Shown here: piece by piece, positions 15,423 through 25,564 of the stretch
Layout: the number at the start of each line of letters is the position of its first letter
Position numbering within the stretch: position 1 is the stretch's first letter
NCBI GenBank assembly: GCA_029860075.1
Contig: JAOUBX010000049.1
Location: 1 to 32,641 of the forward strand
DNA from: Deltaproteobacteria bacterium
GTDB taxonomy: Bacteria; Desulfobacterota; JADFVX01
DNA: 32,641 nt
Reading direction: 5' to 3'
Notes under the pieces: generated by a model
Told to the model about the DNA's origin: nothing
What the model saw: only the letters and a program-made list of their open reading frames with translations
Database searches by the model: none
Position numbers and translations under genes: made by a program

Positions 15423-15715
15423 TTTAGTCCTTTTTTTTACGGGCTCTCATCTGCTATATGACGGCAGGCGAATATAAGCGCTTCCCCTGCATTTTATCGC
15501 ATTCTTTCTTTTCCCGCAAAAGCTGCGCCTGCGCCCTTTCCCGCTTAGGGGCTCTTTTCTTCAAGGCCGGCAATCCGTTCTTTTGACCTTTTCCTGCAAG
15601 CAGGGGTTTTTTTTCTTAAAAAGCCATAAATAGTCTGGAAGTAGTCTTATATATCAATTATAATAGATTTGTTTATTTTTTAATAAAACGCCTGAAAGGA
15701 AGGTGAATTGTTTTT

Positions 15716-16384
15716 ATGTCTCATTTTTCAGAGCTTATAAAGCTTGTCGAAAAGGGCGAGAATGCGAAGGCTGTCGTTGAAGCCGACCGCTTGCTCCTGG
15801 CCGGGTTTACAGGGAAAAAAATTATTAGTGAGGGGCTTGTGCCGGCCTTGCAGTCGCTCAAGCATAAATGCACCATAGAAAACTTTCAGCTTCTTGAAGT
15901 GCTCCTCTCCTCACGGGCCATGGTAGAGGTGATAGATCAGGTGATAGCCCAAAACCTGAAAGGGAAAATGGATCAGATCATTCATATGAATGATATTACC
16001 GGGGACAAAGAGGGCGCGTCAAAAGTTATCGTTATCGGCACTATTCAGGGAGATATTCATGATCTGGGCAAGCATCTTGTGGCCACATTGTCGAGCCTTT
16101 CGGGCATTAAAGTCATTAATCTCGGAAAAGATGTGCCCCCCCTGGCTTTTGTCGACGCTGCCGAGAGGGAAAATGCCGATTTTATCTGCGTCTCTTCACT
16201 GATGACGGTTTGTCTTCCCACAATTAACGAAATAAAGCCGCTGTCGAAAGGCCGCGGTATTAATTCCCTTATCGTTGCCGGCGGCGCAGCCGTTCAGCAG
16301 GCAGAAGAGGGCTATCTCGATGTCGATTACAGGGCTTTTGATGCCTTTGACGGCATTAATTATTTTATGAAGCACGAGGGATAA
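15716..16384 (+). CDS. corrinoid (B12-binding) methyl carrier protein, MtaC/MtbC/MtvC type
   Basis: A 222-residue cytoplasmic protein. Residues 1-88 are the helical B12-binding cap domain, and residues 102-220 a Rossmann-like cobalamin domain. It has the base-off signature DxHxxG at Asp113-Ile-His115-Asp-Leu-Gly118 (preceded by GTIQG), then VSSLMT (159-164) and the AGG turn (188-190). His115 would be the lower cobalt ligand. Proteins of this size shuttle methyl groups between a substrate methyltransferase and a second methyltransferase. AAGGAAGG lies about 11 bases before the ATG, slightly far. The UroD-RACE fusion follows after 60 bases and supplies both a methyltransferase and a reactivase. 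The natural methyl donor cannot be told from sequence. Confidence 0.92.
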   Translation: MSHFSELIKLVEKGENAKAVVEADRLLLAGFTGKKIISEGLVPALQSLKHKCTIENFQLLEVLLSSRAMVEVIDQVIAQNLKGKMDQIIHMNDITGDKEGASKVIVIGTIQGDIHDLGKHLVATLSSLSGIKVINLGKDVPPLAFVDAAERENADFICVSSLMTVCLPTINEIKPLSKGRGINSLIVAGGAAVQQAEEGYLDVDYRAFDAFDGINYFMKHEG

Positions 16385-16444
16385 TACCTTTCATAATACT
16401 TATTATCTTTTTTTTAAAATCCTTTTATCCGGGAATTTGAATCG

Positions 16445-19324
16445 ATGAATTCATTTGAGCGTATTTATGCAACGCTAAAAAGGGAGCGCACTGACCGCGT
16501 CGCCGTTATTCCTGAAGTCGCTGCCGTAACGTCTACTCTTGCAGGGGGAACAGTGAGAGATTACGTTACCGATGGCGAGGTGATTGCCCGTCGGCAGCTG
16601 GACGCCAGAGACCGCTTCGATTATGATGCCGTCATCGCCTTTGCCGACCTTTGCGTTGAGGCCGAAGCCATCGGCTGCAAGACCGTATTTCCGGAAAATA
16701 ATTACCCTCACATTAGCGTGCCTGTCATCAACGGGGCCGATGACATTGACGGCCTGGTTCTTCCCGATCCCTATAAAAGCGGACGCATGCCCCAGCTTAT
16801 CAAGGCCGTATCCCTTATGAAAGAGAATTGCGCGGGCCGGGTTCCCGTTGTTGCTCATGTCCTGGGGCCCATGACTATTGCCGCCAGGATAATGGATATT
16901 GAAAAGCTGCTCTACATGATTGTCGATGAGCCTCATAATTTCAGAAAGCTCCTCAATTTTACCCTGAAGGTGACCATTACTTTCATGGAGGCCTTAATCG
17001 ATGCCGGCGCCGATTGTATTATCATGTTTAATCCTGCCGCTTCACCTGCCGTGCTTCCGGCAAACATCTTCAGGGAATTTGAACTTCCCAACCTGAAACA
17101 GATCTTTTCCCTTCTCAAGAAAAAGGATGAAAAGATCATGAGCTGGTACAGCGTTGCCGGGGCGACGCAGGACGTGATTGAAGATGTGGGGCAGGCGCCT
17201 GTCGATATTCTTACTATCGATTACCTCGTTCCTCTCGATGTCGCCTATTCCCTTTCTCCTGCCCTTGTTTTTAATGGAAACATTAAATCCCTCTCTTTTG
17301 TCAATGAAAGGGCAGAGGATATTTACGGGGAGTCTGCGGCGCTTATCGAGAGTTCCCTTGAAGAGGGAAGGTTCATACTCGGTTCGGGCTGTGAGGTGCC
17401 TCCTGATTCGCGGGCTGAAAATATCGAGGCCCTTGTTCGCGCGGCAAAAGATGCTTCCCGCAGGACCAGGATTTACGGTAATGCAGGAAAGGGCATGAAA
17501 GAAGTTACTTTCTACCCCTACGGCAAGAAAGTTTATGCCGCAGAAGGGGAAAACCTTATGCACCTTGCTGCAAAGGTTGGTATTCAGATATCGAGGCTCT
17601 GTAATAAATCAGGGGCCTGCGGGACCTGTCTCGTCAGGATTGATAAGGGAAAAAGCAGCGCTTTGACAAAGACCGAGCTCATAAGGCTTGATGAGGAAGA
17701 CAAAAGGGAGAATATGAGGCTGGCCTGCCAGGTCAGTGTCGAGGGGGACATTGAAGTTTACGTTCCTTTTTCATCGAGAATATTGAATAAAAAGATCTTC
17801 GCCAGAAAAGACATTTCCCGGGATGCTATTAATACTATGCTTTATGAATTTGGGGAGCCTTTCTCCCTCATTGCCTGTTCCAGGAAATTTTTTATGCCTG
17901 CAGCCAATGAAGAAAAGACGGACCTTGAGATTTTCAAGGCTCTTGCCGGGGAAAATGTCAGCCTCAAGCCGGAGCAACTGGGCCAAATGTCTGATTTTAT
18001 AAAAGATGAGAAGAAAGAACAGTTTTGTATTATCGATGAAGAAAGGAAGGCTGTCCTCGATTTTTCTTCTTCTTCTGCTATATATGGCGCTGCAATAGAC
18101 ATTGGGACCACCAATATTGCCGCATACATACATGACATGGTGACCGGTGAATTGCTGACTTGCGGGGCTGTCGTCAATCCCCAGGCCGCCTTTGGCGATA
18201 ATGTGATGAAACGGTCGGAAGAATACATGAAGAGCCATGACAAGAGGAACAAGCTCGTTCATGCCCTTTTTAAAGGGGTAAACCACCTCCTTCTTGAGTT
18301 GACGAGAGGGGCCGACCTGGATTTTAACAGCATATTCAGGGTCGTTATTGTGGGTAATGCAGTCATGCACCATATGTTTTTTGATTTAAGGCTTGATAAT
18401 CTCGTTAGAGCGCCTTTTATTCCTGTAACGGATGAACCCTGTTTCTATGTGAACGGCGAAAGGGAAGAGGCCATGAGACTGGCCGTAAACCGGCAGGCCG
18501 CTATTTATTTGCCGCCTCTTATGGGTGGATTTGCCGGTTCCGATGTTGCTGTCGGCATTATTGCTACGGGCATGCACAGGTCTGATAAAATTACCCTCTT
18601 TATCGATATGGGAACAAATGGAGAGATAGCGCTTGGCAACAGAAAGAGACTTATCGTTACTTCGGCGGCAGCGGGGCCGGCCTTTGAATATTCTTTCGCT
18701 TCCGCCGGGGGTGCTGCGGCGTCAGGCATCGTTTACGAGGTAGATATTGATGAAAAATTTAATGCGCATTTTAAGACTTTTGACGGTCAAAGTCCGACGG
18801 GGATGTGCGGAAGCGCCGTTGTTGACACCATTGCATCGCTTTTGAAGCTCAACCTTCTCGATGAAAGAGGGCGCTTTATCGATAATGCCGATTGCCCGCA
18901 TTTGACGGATGAAGGATATACGGTGGTACCCAGGCAGCAAACCTCCTATTTTAAACCCCTTGTGATGACGGCAAAAGACGTTGAAGAAATTCAGAAAGCA
19001 AAGGGAGGCATCAGGGCAAGCGTATCTTTACTTCTTAAAGAGTACGGTATTGAGGCAAAAGACCTGGATAAGGTTGTTCTGACAGGCGCCTTTGGTGTTA
19101 CCATGAAGGCGGCCAACGTCATTCTTATCGGCCTTATTCCGCCTGTTGCTGAAGAGAAGGTGGAATTTCTCCAGAACGGGGCCGGGCTCGGCGCAAGGCT
19201 CTGCCTCATGGCAAAAGATGCCGCCGGTGATGTGGAAAAGCTGGCCGAAAGGATAGAATATGTAAACGTGGCAAGGTCCAGTGAATTTAACGACATCTTT
19301 ATTGATGCCCTCTTTTTTAATTAA
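16445..19324 (+). CDS. fusion of UroD-type methyltransferase, [2Fe-2S] ferredoxin and RACo/RamA-like corrinoid activator
   Basis: A 959-residue cytoplasmic protein with three parts. Residues 1-340 are a uroporphyrinogen-decarboxylase-fold methyltransferase (MtaA/MtbA/CmuA superfamily). Residues 352-442 are a plant-type [2Fe-2S] domain, ligands Cys386, Cys392, Cys395 and Cys428. Residues about 545-959 are the DUF4445/ASKHA ATPase of reductive activators of corrinoid enzymes, with phosphate loops AIDIGTTNIAAY and FIDMGTNGEIALG, GNAVMHHM and LPPLMGGFAGSDV. Such activators use ATP and a low-potential electron to rescue inactive Co(II) corrinoid. In the UroD domain the HxC zinc ligands of MtaA-type enzymes are replaced by WYS (234-236); only a Cys316 at the usual third position remains. 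The domain may therefore be an MT1-like demethylase or bind metal differently. ATG start with a weak site. It follows the corrinoid protein gene. Confidence 0.92.
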   Translation: MNSFERIYATLKRERTDRVAVIPEVAAVTSTLAGGTVRDYVTDGEVIARRQLDARDRFDYDAVIAFADLCVEAEAIGCKTVFPENNYPHISVPVINGADDIDGLVLPDPYKSGRMPQLIKAVSLMKENCAGRVPVVAHVLGPMTIAARIMDIEKLLYMIVDEPHNFRKLLNFTLKVTITFMEALIDAGADCIIMFNPAASPAVLPANIFREFELPNLKQIFSLLKKKDEKIMSWYSVAGATQDVIEDVGQAPVDILTIDYLVPLDVAYSLSPALVFNGNIKSLSFVNERAEDIYGESAALIESSLEEGRFILGSGCEVPPDSRAENIEALVRAAKDASRRTRIYGNAGKGMKEVTFYPYGKKVYAAEGENLMHLAAKVGIQISRLCNKSGACGTCLVRIDKGKSSALTKTELIRLDEEDKRENMRLACQVSVEGDIEVYVPFSSRILNKKIFARKDISRDAINTMLYEFGEPFSLIACSRKFFMPAANEEKTDLEIFKALAGENVSLKPEQLGQMSDFIKDEKKEQFCIIDEERKAVLDFSSSSAIYGAAIDIGTTNIAAYIHDMVTGELLTCGAVVNPQAAFGDNVMKRSEEYMKSHDKRNKLVHALFKGVNHLLLELTRGADLDFNSIFRVVIVGNAVMHHMFFDLRLDNLVRAPFIPVTDEPCFYVNGEREEAMRLAVNRQAAIYLPPLMGGFAGSDVAVGIIATGMHRSDKITLFIDMGTNGEIALGNRKRLIVTSAAAGPAFEYSFASAGGAAASGIVYEVDIDEKFNAHFKTFDGQSPTGMCGSAVVDTIASLLKLNLLDERGRFIDNADCPHLTDEGYTVVPRQQTSYFKPLVMTAKDVEEIQKAKGGIRASVSLLLKEYGIEAKDLDKVVLTGAFGVTMKAANVILIGLIPPVAEEKVEFLQNGAGLGARLCLMAKDAAGDVEKLAERIEYVNVARSSEFNDIFIDALFFN

Positions 19325-19330
19325 AAGCCG

Positions 19331-22144
19331 ATGAATAGATACCGTTTTGGACTCACATTAAAAATAACCATCCTCCTGCTCGGTGTGCTGGCCGTTGCCG
19401 CCATTAATCTCATCGTCATTTCCAACTATCTGGCCGCCCAGAAAAATGACGCCTTCATTGTTAATGTGGCAGGAAAGCAGAGAATGCTGACGCAGAAAAT
19501 GTCTAAGCTCGCTCTTTCCGTTGCCAAGGGAAATGTGGAAGATCGGGCACAGTTGAGGCAGATTATTGAACTTTATGACTCCTCCCTTACTGTGCTCCAC
19601 TTTGGTGGTGACGTAATGGGCCAGAAAATACGGCCTGCTCCGCAGGAAATGGCCAAACTGTTCAAAGAGAACAAGGAAGAATGGCTGCCCTTCGGGGAAA
19701 AGATCTCTGTCATGGTTCATGGCCAATTGGGTAATGCCGTTTATGAAAAGGCCTTCTCCTATGTGAGGGAAAATAATGAACTGCTTCTCGGCCTTTGCCT
19801 GAAGCTGATGAAGGTTTATGACGGCGCCGGTGATGCTGATGCCTTTAAGGCTGAAAAGAAAAGGGTCAGTGCCCTCATGCTGCTGACTCAAAAAATAGCA
19901 AAATACGCTCTGCTTATCGATAGGGGTGAGAAAGAAAAGGTGGCCCGCCTTTTTACAGAATCCATTGACAAATTTGATTCCCTGCTTTTTTCCCTGAGGA
20001 CAGGGGGAGGTCCGGAGGAGGGTGAGGCAATTATTGAGGGCGCCCTGTCAAAGGCGCTTGGCGCTATTGATGAAGAGTGGAAGCAATTCAGCCGAATGAG
20101 CCGGATTATCGCAAGCGAACCGGGTGAGAATGCCGCTTTCAGGCAGGCAATTGATTATGTGCGGCTCAATAATGATGAACTTCTCAACATAAGTAATAAG
20201 GTAACGGAAAAGTTTGAAGCCATTTCGGTAAGAAAGATGACCCATCTAAGGAGTATGCTCTGGCTCATGCTTGGAATGAATTTTGTCATTTTTACCATTG
20301 GTTTTTATCTCAGCAAGAGGATGGTAAGACCGCTCAAAAGGCTTGCCGGCCTTGCAGCAGACGTTGGCGCCGGTAATCTTTCCGTTAAGGCGGAAGCCCT
20401 TGGCCACGATGAAATCGGAGACCTGGGGCGCTCTTTTAACAGCATGATTGAAAACCTGAAAGCCTCTCATGACAGCCTCATATCAGCCAAGAGTTTTACG
20501 GAAGATATCTTGAAAAGTATGATTGACCCTTTGATTGTCATCAGCTTTGACGGGGTTATAGAGGATGCGAACAAGGCTACCCTGAAACTTCTCGGTTTTA
20601 GTTTGGAAGAACTGAAAGGGAAAACTTTCGATCTCATATTGTCTGACAGGCAGGAAAGGACAGGTCATGCGGTACGTGGTGGTGAAATAGGGCTTTTCAG
20701 GACAAGGTTGGGCGAAGAGATACCTGTCAGCCTGCATATGTCGCTTCTTAAGAAGGAAAAGGGAGAGCTTGTCGGTTATGTCTGCGTGGCCCGTGACATG
20801 AGGGATATTAATGAGCTTATTGAAGACCTGGAGCACGCCAGGTTGGAGCTTGAAAAGTGGTCCAAGACACTTGAGGACAAGGTAGATGACCGGACACGGG
20901 AGCTTAGCCAGGCCAATGAAGTTATTATTAAGGTTATGGAAGAACTGAGGGCCGAAAAAGAGAGGGCTGAATGTGCCAATGAAGCAAAAAGTATGTTCCT
21001 GGCAAATATGTCTCATGAAATTCGTACTCCTCTCACGGCCATTATCGGGTTTTCGGAAATTCTCAAAGATACTGCGCTCGATGAAAATCAGCTTGATTTT
21101 TTGCAGACCGTCTATGAAAGCGCTCAAATGCTCCTGGAGACGATCAATGATATTCTCGATATATCCAAGATAGAGGCCAACCAGCTGGAGCTTGAAATTG
21201 TCGATTTTAATCTTGCTAAACTTGTCGAAGTGGTAATGGATATTTTCAGCCCCCAGCATATGGCCCAGAATATAGACCTCCGGCTTCATTTGGTCCCTTC
21301 GGTTAACAAACACTACCTTGGTGATCCGACCCGCATCCGGCATATTTTGACAAACCTTCTTTCCAATGCCCTCAAATTCACAGAAGAGGGATCTGTTACA
21401 CTCTCTGTCAGTCCTGTCGATAATGAGGAAAAGGGCGCCGGAAAAGAAAGGTGGAGTAAAAAAATCGATTTTATCCGCTTCTCCGTTAAGGATACGGGTA
21501 TCGGTATTGCTATTGACACGCAGGATATAATTTTTGATACTTTTACCCAGGCCGATATGTCGACGACGAGGAAGTTTGGCGGGACGGGGCTCGGGCTTCA
21601 TATTGCAAAAAAACTTGCCGAATTGATGGGCAGCAACATAGAACTTGATTCCAGGGAGGGAGAAGGGAGTGAGTTTTCATTTGTCCTTGCCCTTGAAGAG
21701 TCACCGGCAGGCAAGCGAAGGGATGAAAGCCCGCCTAAAGAAAATGAAGAAAAAGCCGTCCCTGATTTTAGCGGGAAAAAGGTGATTGTCGCGGAAGATA
21801 ACCTCTATAATCAGAAACTGATAAAGACCTTGTTGGGCAAGTTTAAATTTGCCTGCCACATTGTTTCCAATGGTGAGGAAGCTTTTGAAGAGATAAAAGA
21901 GAGCAGCTACGATATCTGTTTAATGGATATGCATATGCCTGTCCTCGGCGGGGTAGAGGCAACAGAAAAACTCCGCTCACAGGGGGTTGATATGCCCATA
22001 ATCGCCCTTACCGCTTCTGTTACGGAAGAAGATATGAATAAGTGCCTGAAAGCGGGAATGAATGATTTTCTCGTTAAACCGATTGATGAAGATGAAATGA
22101 TCGAGAAAATAATAAACTGTTTGGAAGGGAGAGCAGGGCAGTGA
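19331..22144 (+). CDS. hybrid histidine kinase with PilJ-type sensor, HAMP, PAS, HisKA, HATPase and REC
   Basis: A 937-residue membrane sensor. TM1 is about 10-32 and TM2 about 307-327. Between them lie two type IV pili methyl-accepting/nitrate-sensor-like repeats, each with the (N)[21 protein letters not shown] helix (45-62 and a looser copy at 180-195). HAMP is 328-380 and PAS about 386-490. A coiled coil precedes HisKA with phospho-acceptor His562 (MSHEIRTPL). The HATPase has N-box [15 protein letters not shown] and GGTGLGL, and a C-terminal receiver has Asp866 (LMDMHMP) and Lys916. All catalytic motifs are intact. The ATG lies 6 bases after the fusion gene stop with no good site of its own, so it is probably translationally coupled. 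The ligand of the sensor is unknown; the position suggests it reports on the methyl-transfer pathway. Confidence 0.92.
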   Translation: MNRYRFGLTLKITILLLGVLAVAAINLIVISNYLAAQKNDAFIVNVAGKQRMLTQKMSKLALSVAKGNVEDRAQLRQIIELYDSSLTVLHFGGDVMGQKIRPAPQEMAKLFKENKEEWLPFGEKISVMVHGQLGNAVYEKAFSYVRENNELLLGLCLKLMKVYDGAGDADAFKAEKKRVSALMLLTQKIAKYALLIDRGEKEKVARLFTESIDKFDSLLFSLRTGGGPEEGEAIIEGALSKALGAIDEEWKQFSRMSRIIASEPGENAAFRQAIDYVRLNNDELLNISNKVTEKFEAISVRKMTHLRSMLWLMLGMNFVIFTIGFYLSKRMVRPLKRLAGLAADVGAGNLSVKAEALGHDEIGDLGRSFNSMIENLKASHDSLISAKSFTEDILKSMIDPLIVISFDGVIEDANKATLKLLGFSLEELKGKTFDLILSDRQERTGHAVRGGEIGLFRTRLGEEIPVSLHMSLLKKEKGELVGYVCVARDMRDINELIEDLEHARLELEKWSKTLEDKVDDRTRELSQANEVIIKVMEELRAEKERAECANEAKSMFLANMSHEIRTPLTAIIGFSEILKDTALDENQLDFLQTVYESAQMLLETINDILDISKIEANQLELEIVDFNLAKLVEVVMDIFSPQHMAQNIDLRLHLVPSVNKHYLGDPTRIRHILTNLLSNALKFTEEGSVTLSVSPVDNEEKGAGKERWSKKIDFIRFSVKDTGIGIAIDTQDIIFDTFTQADMSTTRKFGGTGLGLHIAKKLAELMGSNIELDSREGEGSEFSFVLALEESPAGKRRDESPPKENEEKAVPDFSGKKVIVAEDNLYNQKLIKTLLGKFKFACHIVSNGEEAFEEIKESSYDICLMDMHMPVLGGVEATEKLRSQGVDMPIIALTASVTEEDMNKCLKAGMNDFLVKPIDEDEMIEKIINCLEGRAGQ

Positions 22145-22175
22145 CGCCGGGCATATTGAAAGTGAGTTTTTGTTT

Positions 22176-23510
22176 ATGTTGCTGAAAAAGCTATCTTTTT
22201 ATAGTCTTTATTTTTTTATTATACTCTTTGTTACGGCAGTAGCCCTTGAATTGCTTTCTCTTCCTGCTATCTATATTTCATCAGGTGAGTGGGTTTCCGC
22301 AAGTCAGATACAGGAAACACTGAAAGAGAAAAAAACTTTTCCCCATAAAAAGGATATTTTAGCGAAGGAAGTTCCCGACCGGTGGATTAAAGAGTATATT
22401 CTTCATCCTTACCTGGGTTTTGTAAGAAATTACAGAGCAGGTCTTCACAAACTGGCTGGACGTACCGTAACGGTTCCCGTTAATGAGTATGGCTTTTTCG
22501 GTGCGGGCCCGCCCCTTGAAAAGAATGAAAAAAGTATTTCTGTTGCCATTATGGGGGGGTCGCTGGCTGCTGAATTTTTTTTGTACGGCAGAGAGATTTT
22601 TGAAGAGGAACTGGCTAAAATCCCTGCTTTTTCAGGCAAAAAAATAAACCTCTATTCAATTGCTCTGGGAGGGATGAAGCAGCCTCAGCAGGTTTTGGCC
22701 CTTAATTATTTCATGAGCCTCGGCGCCCGCTTTGATATGGTTATCAATATTGATGGTTTTAATGAAATGGCTCTGCCGCAGAATGAAAATATACCCTTTG
22801 GCGTATTTCCTTATTACCCTCGCCTATGGAGGTCTTATGCTTCAAAAGCGATGGATATTGAAAGCGCCGTGCTTATGGCTGGAATATACCGGGAAAAAGC
22901 AAGGAATGAAGAGTGGAGAAGGTTTTTTTCTAAAAGGCCTTTCAATATAAGCAACTTCTTTTTGGCGCTCTGGCATGTGGCAGAGACAAACAGTAAAAGG
23001 AAAATTGCGACTCTTGAAAAAGAATTCAATAAGAGGCTCAGGGAGAAAGGAACAGAAGAATTGTCACCACAGGAGGCCGGGCCTCCCTATAAATTTGGAT
23101 CATTTATGGATATCTTTAATGATGCAGCCGGTTTTTGGGGAAGGTCTTCCCGGCAGATGTGGGACTTATGCAAAGGGGAGGACATTCTCTATTTTCACTT
23201 CCTCCAGCCTAACCAGTATGTTCCTCATAGCAAGAAGCTGACGGAAGAAGAGATGAAAGTGGCATATATAGGCGTCAATGAGAATGATATGTTAAGTTAT
23301 TACAGGATGGGTGTTGAGTACGGCTACCCTCTGTTACAAATGGAGGGACAAAAGATGAGCCAGACAGGACTCCCCTTTTTCGACCTGACGGGGGCATTTA
23401 AAAATGTCGATAAATCGGTATACAGGGATCGCTGCTGTCATTTAAATGACTTTGGATATAATCTTTTGGCGAGGGATATTGCTGCTTTGATTGGTGAAAA
23501 TGCACATTGA
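22176..23510 (+). CDS. membrane-anchored SGNH/GDSL-hydrolase-like protein
   Basis: A 444-residue protein with one N-terminal membrane helix (about 7-28) and an extracytoplasmic domain. Block I resembles the SGNH nucleophile turn (VAIMGGSLAAEF, GGS at 127-129, Ser129). Block III is DGFNE (193-197), in place of GxND. A C-terminal Asp-x-x-x-His pair lies in DRCCHLNDFGYNLLA (about 418-422). SGNH proteins are esterases or acyltransferases, often for sugar O-acetylation. The chosen ATG at 22176 has only a weak upstream GTGAG; an in-frame TTG at 22170 is possible. It starts 31 bases after the kinase and may be its co-transcribed neighbour, but a functional tie to methyl transfer is not evident. It converges with the sensor gene at 23579. 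Confidence 0.7.
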   Translation: MLLKKLSFYSLYFFIILFVTAVALELLSLPAIYISSGEWVSASQIQETLKEKKTFPHKKDILAKEVPDRWIKEYILHPYLGFVRNYRAGLHKLAGRTVTVPVNEYGFFGAGPPLEKNEKSISVAIMGGSLAAEFFLYGREIFEEELAKIPAFSGKKINLYSIALGGMKQPQQVLALNYFMSLGARFDMVINIDGFNEMALPQNENIPFGVFPYYPRLWRSYASKAMDIESAVLMAGIYREKARNEEWRRFFSKRPFNISNFFLALWHVAETNSKRKIATLEKEFNKRLREKGTEELSPQEAGPPYKFGSFMDIFNDAAGFWGRSSRQMWDLCKGEDILYFHFLQPNQYVPHSKKLTEEEMKVAYIGVNENDMLSYYRMGVEYGYPLLQMEGQKMSQTGLPFFDLTGAFKNVDKSVYRDRCCHLNDFGYNLLARDIAALIGENAH

Positions 23511-23578
23511 GGGTTTGCCGGTTATAAACGGTTTATACGCCATGGTTGTCTCTCCGGAGAGGGCCGGGGCGGGATAAT

Positions 23579-25564
23579 TTAAGCGCAAAGGATAATTCTG
23601 TTGCTCCCCTCTGATTTCGCCCGGGAAAGCGCCTGGTCTGCCTTTCTAATCAGGTCATGGGGGGTTTTTGCATCATCGGGGAGTGAAGCGACGCCTATGG
23701 TGGCATAAACAAAGCCAGGAGCTTGCAGTTTCCTGTGCTGAAAGGAGTGGTTGTTAATTTTTTCAACAAGTGACTCTGCAAGCTTAAGAGCGCCCTCCTT
23801 GCCGGTTTCAGGTAAGATAAGCGCCAGTTCTTCCTCGTCGTAGCGACAGGGGATATCGATTTTCCTTATGCTTGATTTTATAAAGCTTGACAACTCCTTT
23901 AGCAGGTCGTCACCTGCCCCCTGGCCGTTAGTGTCGTTATAATCCTTAAGGTTGTCAAGGCCCATCAAAAGGAGGGAAAGACTCTGTTTGTTCCTCTTCG
24001 CTCTTTCTTGCTCCATCTCAAGTTTTTCATGGAAAAAGAGTTTGTTATACAAACCCGTCAGACCGTCTTTAATGGCTATTTTTTTGATTTCTTCAAAAAG
24101 CCTGGTGTTTTCCATGGCGACACAGACATGTTCCGCAATACTGTTAAAGAGTTGCACATCCGAGTCGTTAAATTTTTCCGGTTTGTCTTTATAACCGCAG
24201 ATGAGTCCCAGCACCTCGCCTCGCCTCATGAAGGGAATAATGAGGACAGAGTTTATTTCTTCACTTAACAGTTCTTCAGGGAGAGGAGACGGGCCGTCGC
24301 CTATATCTTCAATGAGTTTCTTCCGTCCCGTCAAGATGGCCCTTCCGTAAAGACCCTGCCCTATCTTTTCTCTATATTCCAGGGCTTTGCCGGTGTCAAA
24401 GCCGATTGCAGAGGCTACATAGATTTCCTCCCGATCCTCTGAGACAAGCATGATGAGAATTTTCTCAATCTTCATGCTTTCACTGATGTTGTTAACGAGC
24501 TGCTCCAATAATGCTTCTATTTCAAGGGTTGAATTCATTGTTTTGCTGATATTGTAGATAGTGAAAAGTTCCAGCAGGCGCTGGCCCAACTCCTTTTTTG
24601 TACTTTCAAGTGATGCGGCCATACCATTGAAACCTTCCGATAAAGTTCCTATCTCATCCCTGTTTTTTACAGGAACTCTCACGGAAAGATCACCGCCTGA
24701 AATCTTTTTGAAGGTCTTAAGTATGTTTTGCAGGTTTTTTGTGATAATAAAAGAGAGAAGCAGGCTGATTATAGTGAAGAAGACGATAAGTCTCATGAAC
24801 CAAAAACCGGCCATTTTTATGTTGTTTTCCCTGATCTCCTTATTGATTGTTTCAACGGAGAATTCCAGGTTTATGGCCCCCAAAACATCGCCTTCCTTTG
24901 CGTATTTATGACAGCCGAGTTGTTCGGTGCACCCTTTTTTTCTTGCCTTATAGGGTATTAATACCCTGGCATTATCACCTTCAAAGAGATAAATAGGCCG
25001 GCCCGTCCTGATTACTTCTTCATCAACAGCGTCTTTTGCCTGCTCTCTGATGTCGATGGGCTTAAGGCGTCTCAGTTCGTTTATCTCGCTAAGGGTCAGG
25101 GTAATATTTTCTTTGACATAAAGGATTTCATCTTCCAGGTCCAGACGGTCTTCACTATCGCTTGTATTGGTTAACTTCTCTTTCAGTAAGGATAGTTCCC
25201 TGCCATAAGATTTGAGGTCTATTTCCAGTTTGGGAATAATGTCCTTTTCATTAATTTCATGAAATATTTCATTCGTTCTATTGCCACGGATGACCCTCAC
25301 ATCCTTAAGGCCCGTCAATTCTTCAGACATAGATTCAAAAAGGCGAAAGCGCATTTCCATTTTGTTTGATTTCATGAGTTCATTGAGAGAGACCCTTACG
25401 TTTTCGGCAAAGAGAAAGGCCCAATCCTTAATTACCTGATGGCTGATTCTTTTTTCCTTTTCGGCGTTGTACCTTATATCCCATATGGTGAGGATAATCA
25501 GGATAATACCGATTGCACCCAAAAATTTAGTGCTTAAACTAAGATCTGAAATTCTTTTTTTCAT
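23579..25564 (-). CDS. membrane sensor with heme-like motif, HAMP, GAF and degenerate GGDEF
   Basis: A 661-residue protein: TM1 about 13-30, a periplasmic domain to about 252, TM2 about 253-275, HAMP 276-328, GAF about 345-488 and GGDEF-like 490-661. The periplasmic domain ends with GCTEQLGCHKYAKEGDVLGAI, which resembles c-heme sensor domains (CxxCH...GxVLGAI). Here the Cys spacing is C212-x5-C218-H219, so heme attachment is uncertain. In the GGDEF domain the catalytic signature is RYDEEEL (574-580) instead of RYGGEEF, and the first Mg-binding Asp of the D-x-D pair is Gly535. It is therefore probably not an active cyclase; it may bind GTP or c-di-GMP or act by contact. Its ATG overlaps the stop of the upstream cytochrome gene by 4 bases. 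Confidence 0.88.
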   Translation of the reverse strand: MKKRISDLSLSTKFLGAIGIILIILTIWDIRYNAEKEKRISHQVIKDWAFLFAENVRVSLNELMKSNKMEMRFRLFESMSEELTGLKDVRVIRGNRTNEIFHEINEKDIIPKLEIDLKSYGRELSLLKEKLTNTSDSEDRLDLEDEILYVKENITLTLSEINELRRLKPIDIREQAKDAVDEEVIRTGRPIYLFEGDNARVLIPYKARKKGCTEQLGCHKYAKEGDVLGAINLEFSVETINKEIRENNIKMAGFWFMRLIVFFTIISLLLSFIITKNLQNILKTFKKISGGDLSVRVPVKNRDEIGTLSEGFNGMAASLESTKKELGQRLLELFTIYNISKTMNSTLEIEALLEQLVNNISESMKIEKILIMLVSEDREEIYVASAIGFDTGKALEYREKIGQGLYGRAILTGRKKLIEDIGDGPSPLPEELLSEEINSVLIIPFMRRGEVLGLICGYKDKPEKFNDSDVQLFNSIAEHVCVAMENTRLFEEIKKIAIKDGLTGLYNKLFFHEKLEMEQERAKRNKQSLSLLLMGLDNLKDYNDTNGQGAGDDLLKELSSFIKSSIRKIDIPCRYDEEELALILPETGKEGALKLAESLVEKINNHSFQHRKLQAPGFVYATIGVASLPDDAKTPHDLIRKADQALSRAKSEGSNRIILCA

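Noticed and set aside
20483..21601. Long minus-strand open frame of 372 residues inside the histidine kinase gene
   Set aside because: It is the antisense shadow of conserved HAMP, PAS, HisKA and HATPase motifs on the plus strand.
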